Part shown: piece after piece, positions 30,877 to 31,346 of the stretch
Layout of the letters: every line of letters begins with the position of its first letter
Numbering within the stretch: position 1 is the stretch's first letter
From: Spirochaetales bacterium
Lineage (GTDB): Bacteria; Spirochaetota; Spirochaetia; DSM-27196; SLST01
DNA length: 31,346 nucleotides
Assembly: GCA_007130265.1 (NCBI GenBank)
Contig: SLST01000334.1
Coordinates: forward strand, 1 to 31,346
Direction of reading: 5' to 3'
Made by a program: the position numbers and the translations under genes
The notes under the pieces: model-generated
The model's database searches: none
What the model was told of the DNA's origin: nothing
Seen by the model: the letters and a program-made list of their open reading frames with translations, nothing else

Positions 30877-31346
30877 CTATCTCAGATCCGAGAGCGGGAC
30901 CGGCTGAGGAGTAGCGTTATCGCCTTCGAGAGCCGCGAGCTCCTTCAACAACGATTTCTCCCGGGCCGAGAGACGCTGCGGAACAGTCACGAGGATACGA
31001 ATGTACATGTCTCCCCGGCGTCCGGTTCCCGACTGCGGAATGCCCTCGTTACGGAGACGGAGTATCTTGTTGTTCTGTGTTCCCGCAGGGATCTTGACCT
31101 TGACCTTCTTGTCGTCAAGCGTGGGCACGTGCAACTCAGTCCCCAGTGCCGCCTGCGTGTAGCTGATCGGGATGACGCAGTACACATCATACCCGTCACG
31201 CTCGAAGTATTCATGAGGTCGAATCCGGATCACCACGTAGAGATCACCGGCAGGTCCGCCCCTTGGACCGGCGTCCCCCTGATCCGGGATTCGTATCCGC
31301 CGGCCATCGTCCACGCCGGCCGGAATCGTCACGTTGATCTTCTGGT
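30877..31346 (-). CDS. dnaJ: Chaperone DnaJ, C-terminal part (cut by window edge)
   Basis: DnaJ stimulates the ATPase of DnaK and delivers unfolded clients. The visible 155 codons, beginning QKINVTIPAG, cover the C-terminal substrate-binding domains: VDDGRRIRIPDQGDAGPRGG and GDLYVVIRIRPHEYFERDG (end of domain I), then IPISYTQAALGTELHVPTL, VKVKIPAGTQNNKILRLRNEG and RGDMYIRILVTVP (domain II). The J domain and zinc fingers lie beyond the right edge. The C-terminus is normal. It is followed after three bases by the HAMP protein gene, so dnaJ, the HAMP protein, the repeat protein and the methyltransferase probably form one unit. CbpA-type relatives are less likely given the domain II sequence. Confidence 0.9.
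   Translation of the reverse strand, partial: QKINVTIPAGVDDGRRIRIPDQGDAGPRGGPAGDLYVVIRIRPHEYFERDGYDVYCVIPISYTQAALGTELHVPTLDDKKVKVKIPAGTQNNKILRLRNEGIPQSGTGRRGDMYIRILVTVPQRLSAREKSLLKELAALEGDNATPQPVPLSDLR

Noticed and set aside
1..31346. tRNA or rRNA genes, CRISPR arrays, insertion sequences, prophage or defence genes
   Set aside because: Looked for cloverleaf or CCA ends, regular repeat-spacer arrays, transposase or integrase motifs; none seen in the short gaps.

Overview
This is a compact, GC-rich bacterial chromosome segment (about 60% GC by eye) that is almost entirely coding on both strands. No gap without a gene exceeds about 200 bases. I see no tRNA, rRNA, CRISPR, insertion sequence or prophage. 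The best guess for the host is a free-living member of the Spirochaetota. The reasons are the rpsT-hup-lnt and rho-rpmE neighbourhood (from memory, Treponema pallidum has a similar order), two apolipoprotein N-acyltransferases, bactofilins, and a degenerate galactokinase. This taxonomic call is an inference from gene content, not a database match.

Layout. (1) 1-7974, minus strand: one tightly packed run reads galactokinase-like, surE, TPR protein, TPR/NHL/VWA protein, Cys-rich protein, clpS, clpA, aat, with overlaps of 1 to 8 bases at most junctions. Its distal part carries ClpS, ClpA and Aat, three parts of the bacterial N-degron pathway. The aat gene, cut by the left window edge, has no canonical start codon and appears to begin at ATA inside an ATAG overlap with the clpA stop. 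(2) 8087-9724, plus: a first lnt. It is convergent with rpmE, whose terminator lies inside the end of lnt. (3) 9735-15938, minus: rpmE; rho with its own promoter and a leader of about 125 nt; a response regulator, bactofilin and cinA operon; then rpsT (TTG start), hup and a second lnt. (4) 16080-20695, plus: plsC and a heterodimeric BmrCD-type ABC exporter pair. (5) 20751-23824, minus: a degenerate M23 peptidase, bactofilin, DUF327/YaaR and PSP1/RicT operon. (6) 24019-29127, plus: tatD, then purF-purM-purN-purD. (7) 29135-31346, minus: dnaJ (cut by the right edge), a HAMP membrane protein, a secreted protein with four Asp-rich repeats, and a TrmH-family RNA methyltransferase.

Promoters are readable by eye: several TTGACA-N17 boxes precede rpmE, rho, the response regulator, rpsT and the M23 gene. 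In two cases the TGA stop of the upstream gene lies inside the TTGACA box of the next unit. Three plus-strand units (lnt, plsC, purF) have a TANNNT hexamer exactly six bases before the start codon, which suggests leaderless mRNAs.

Most of the window is housekeeping. The points most worth a second look are the ATA start of aat, the leaderless geometry, the bactofilin/M23/YaaR/RicT operon with a peptidase that has lost zinc ligands, and the galactokinase-like protein that has lost sugar-binding residues. I did not find a clearly new defence or mobile system.
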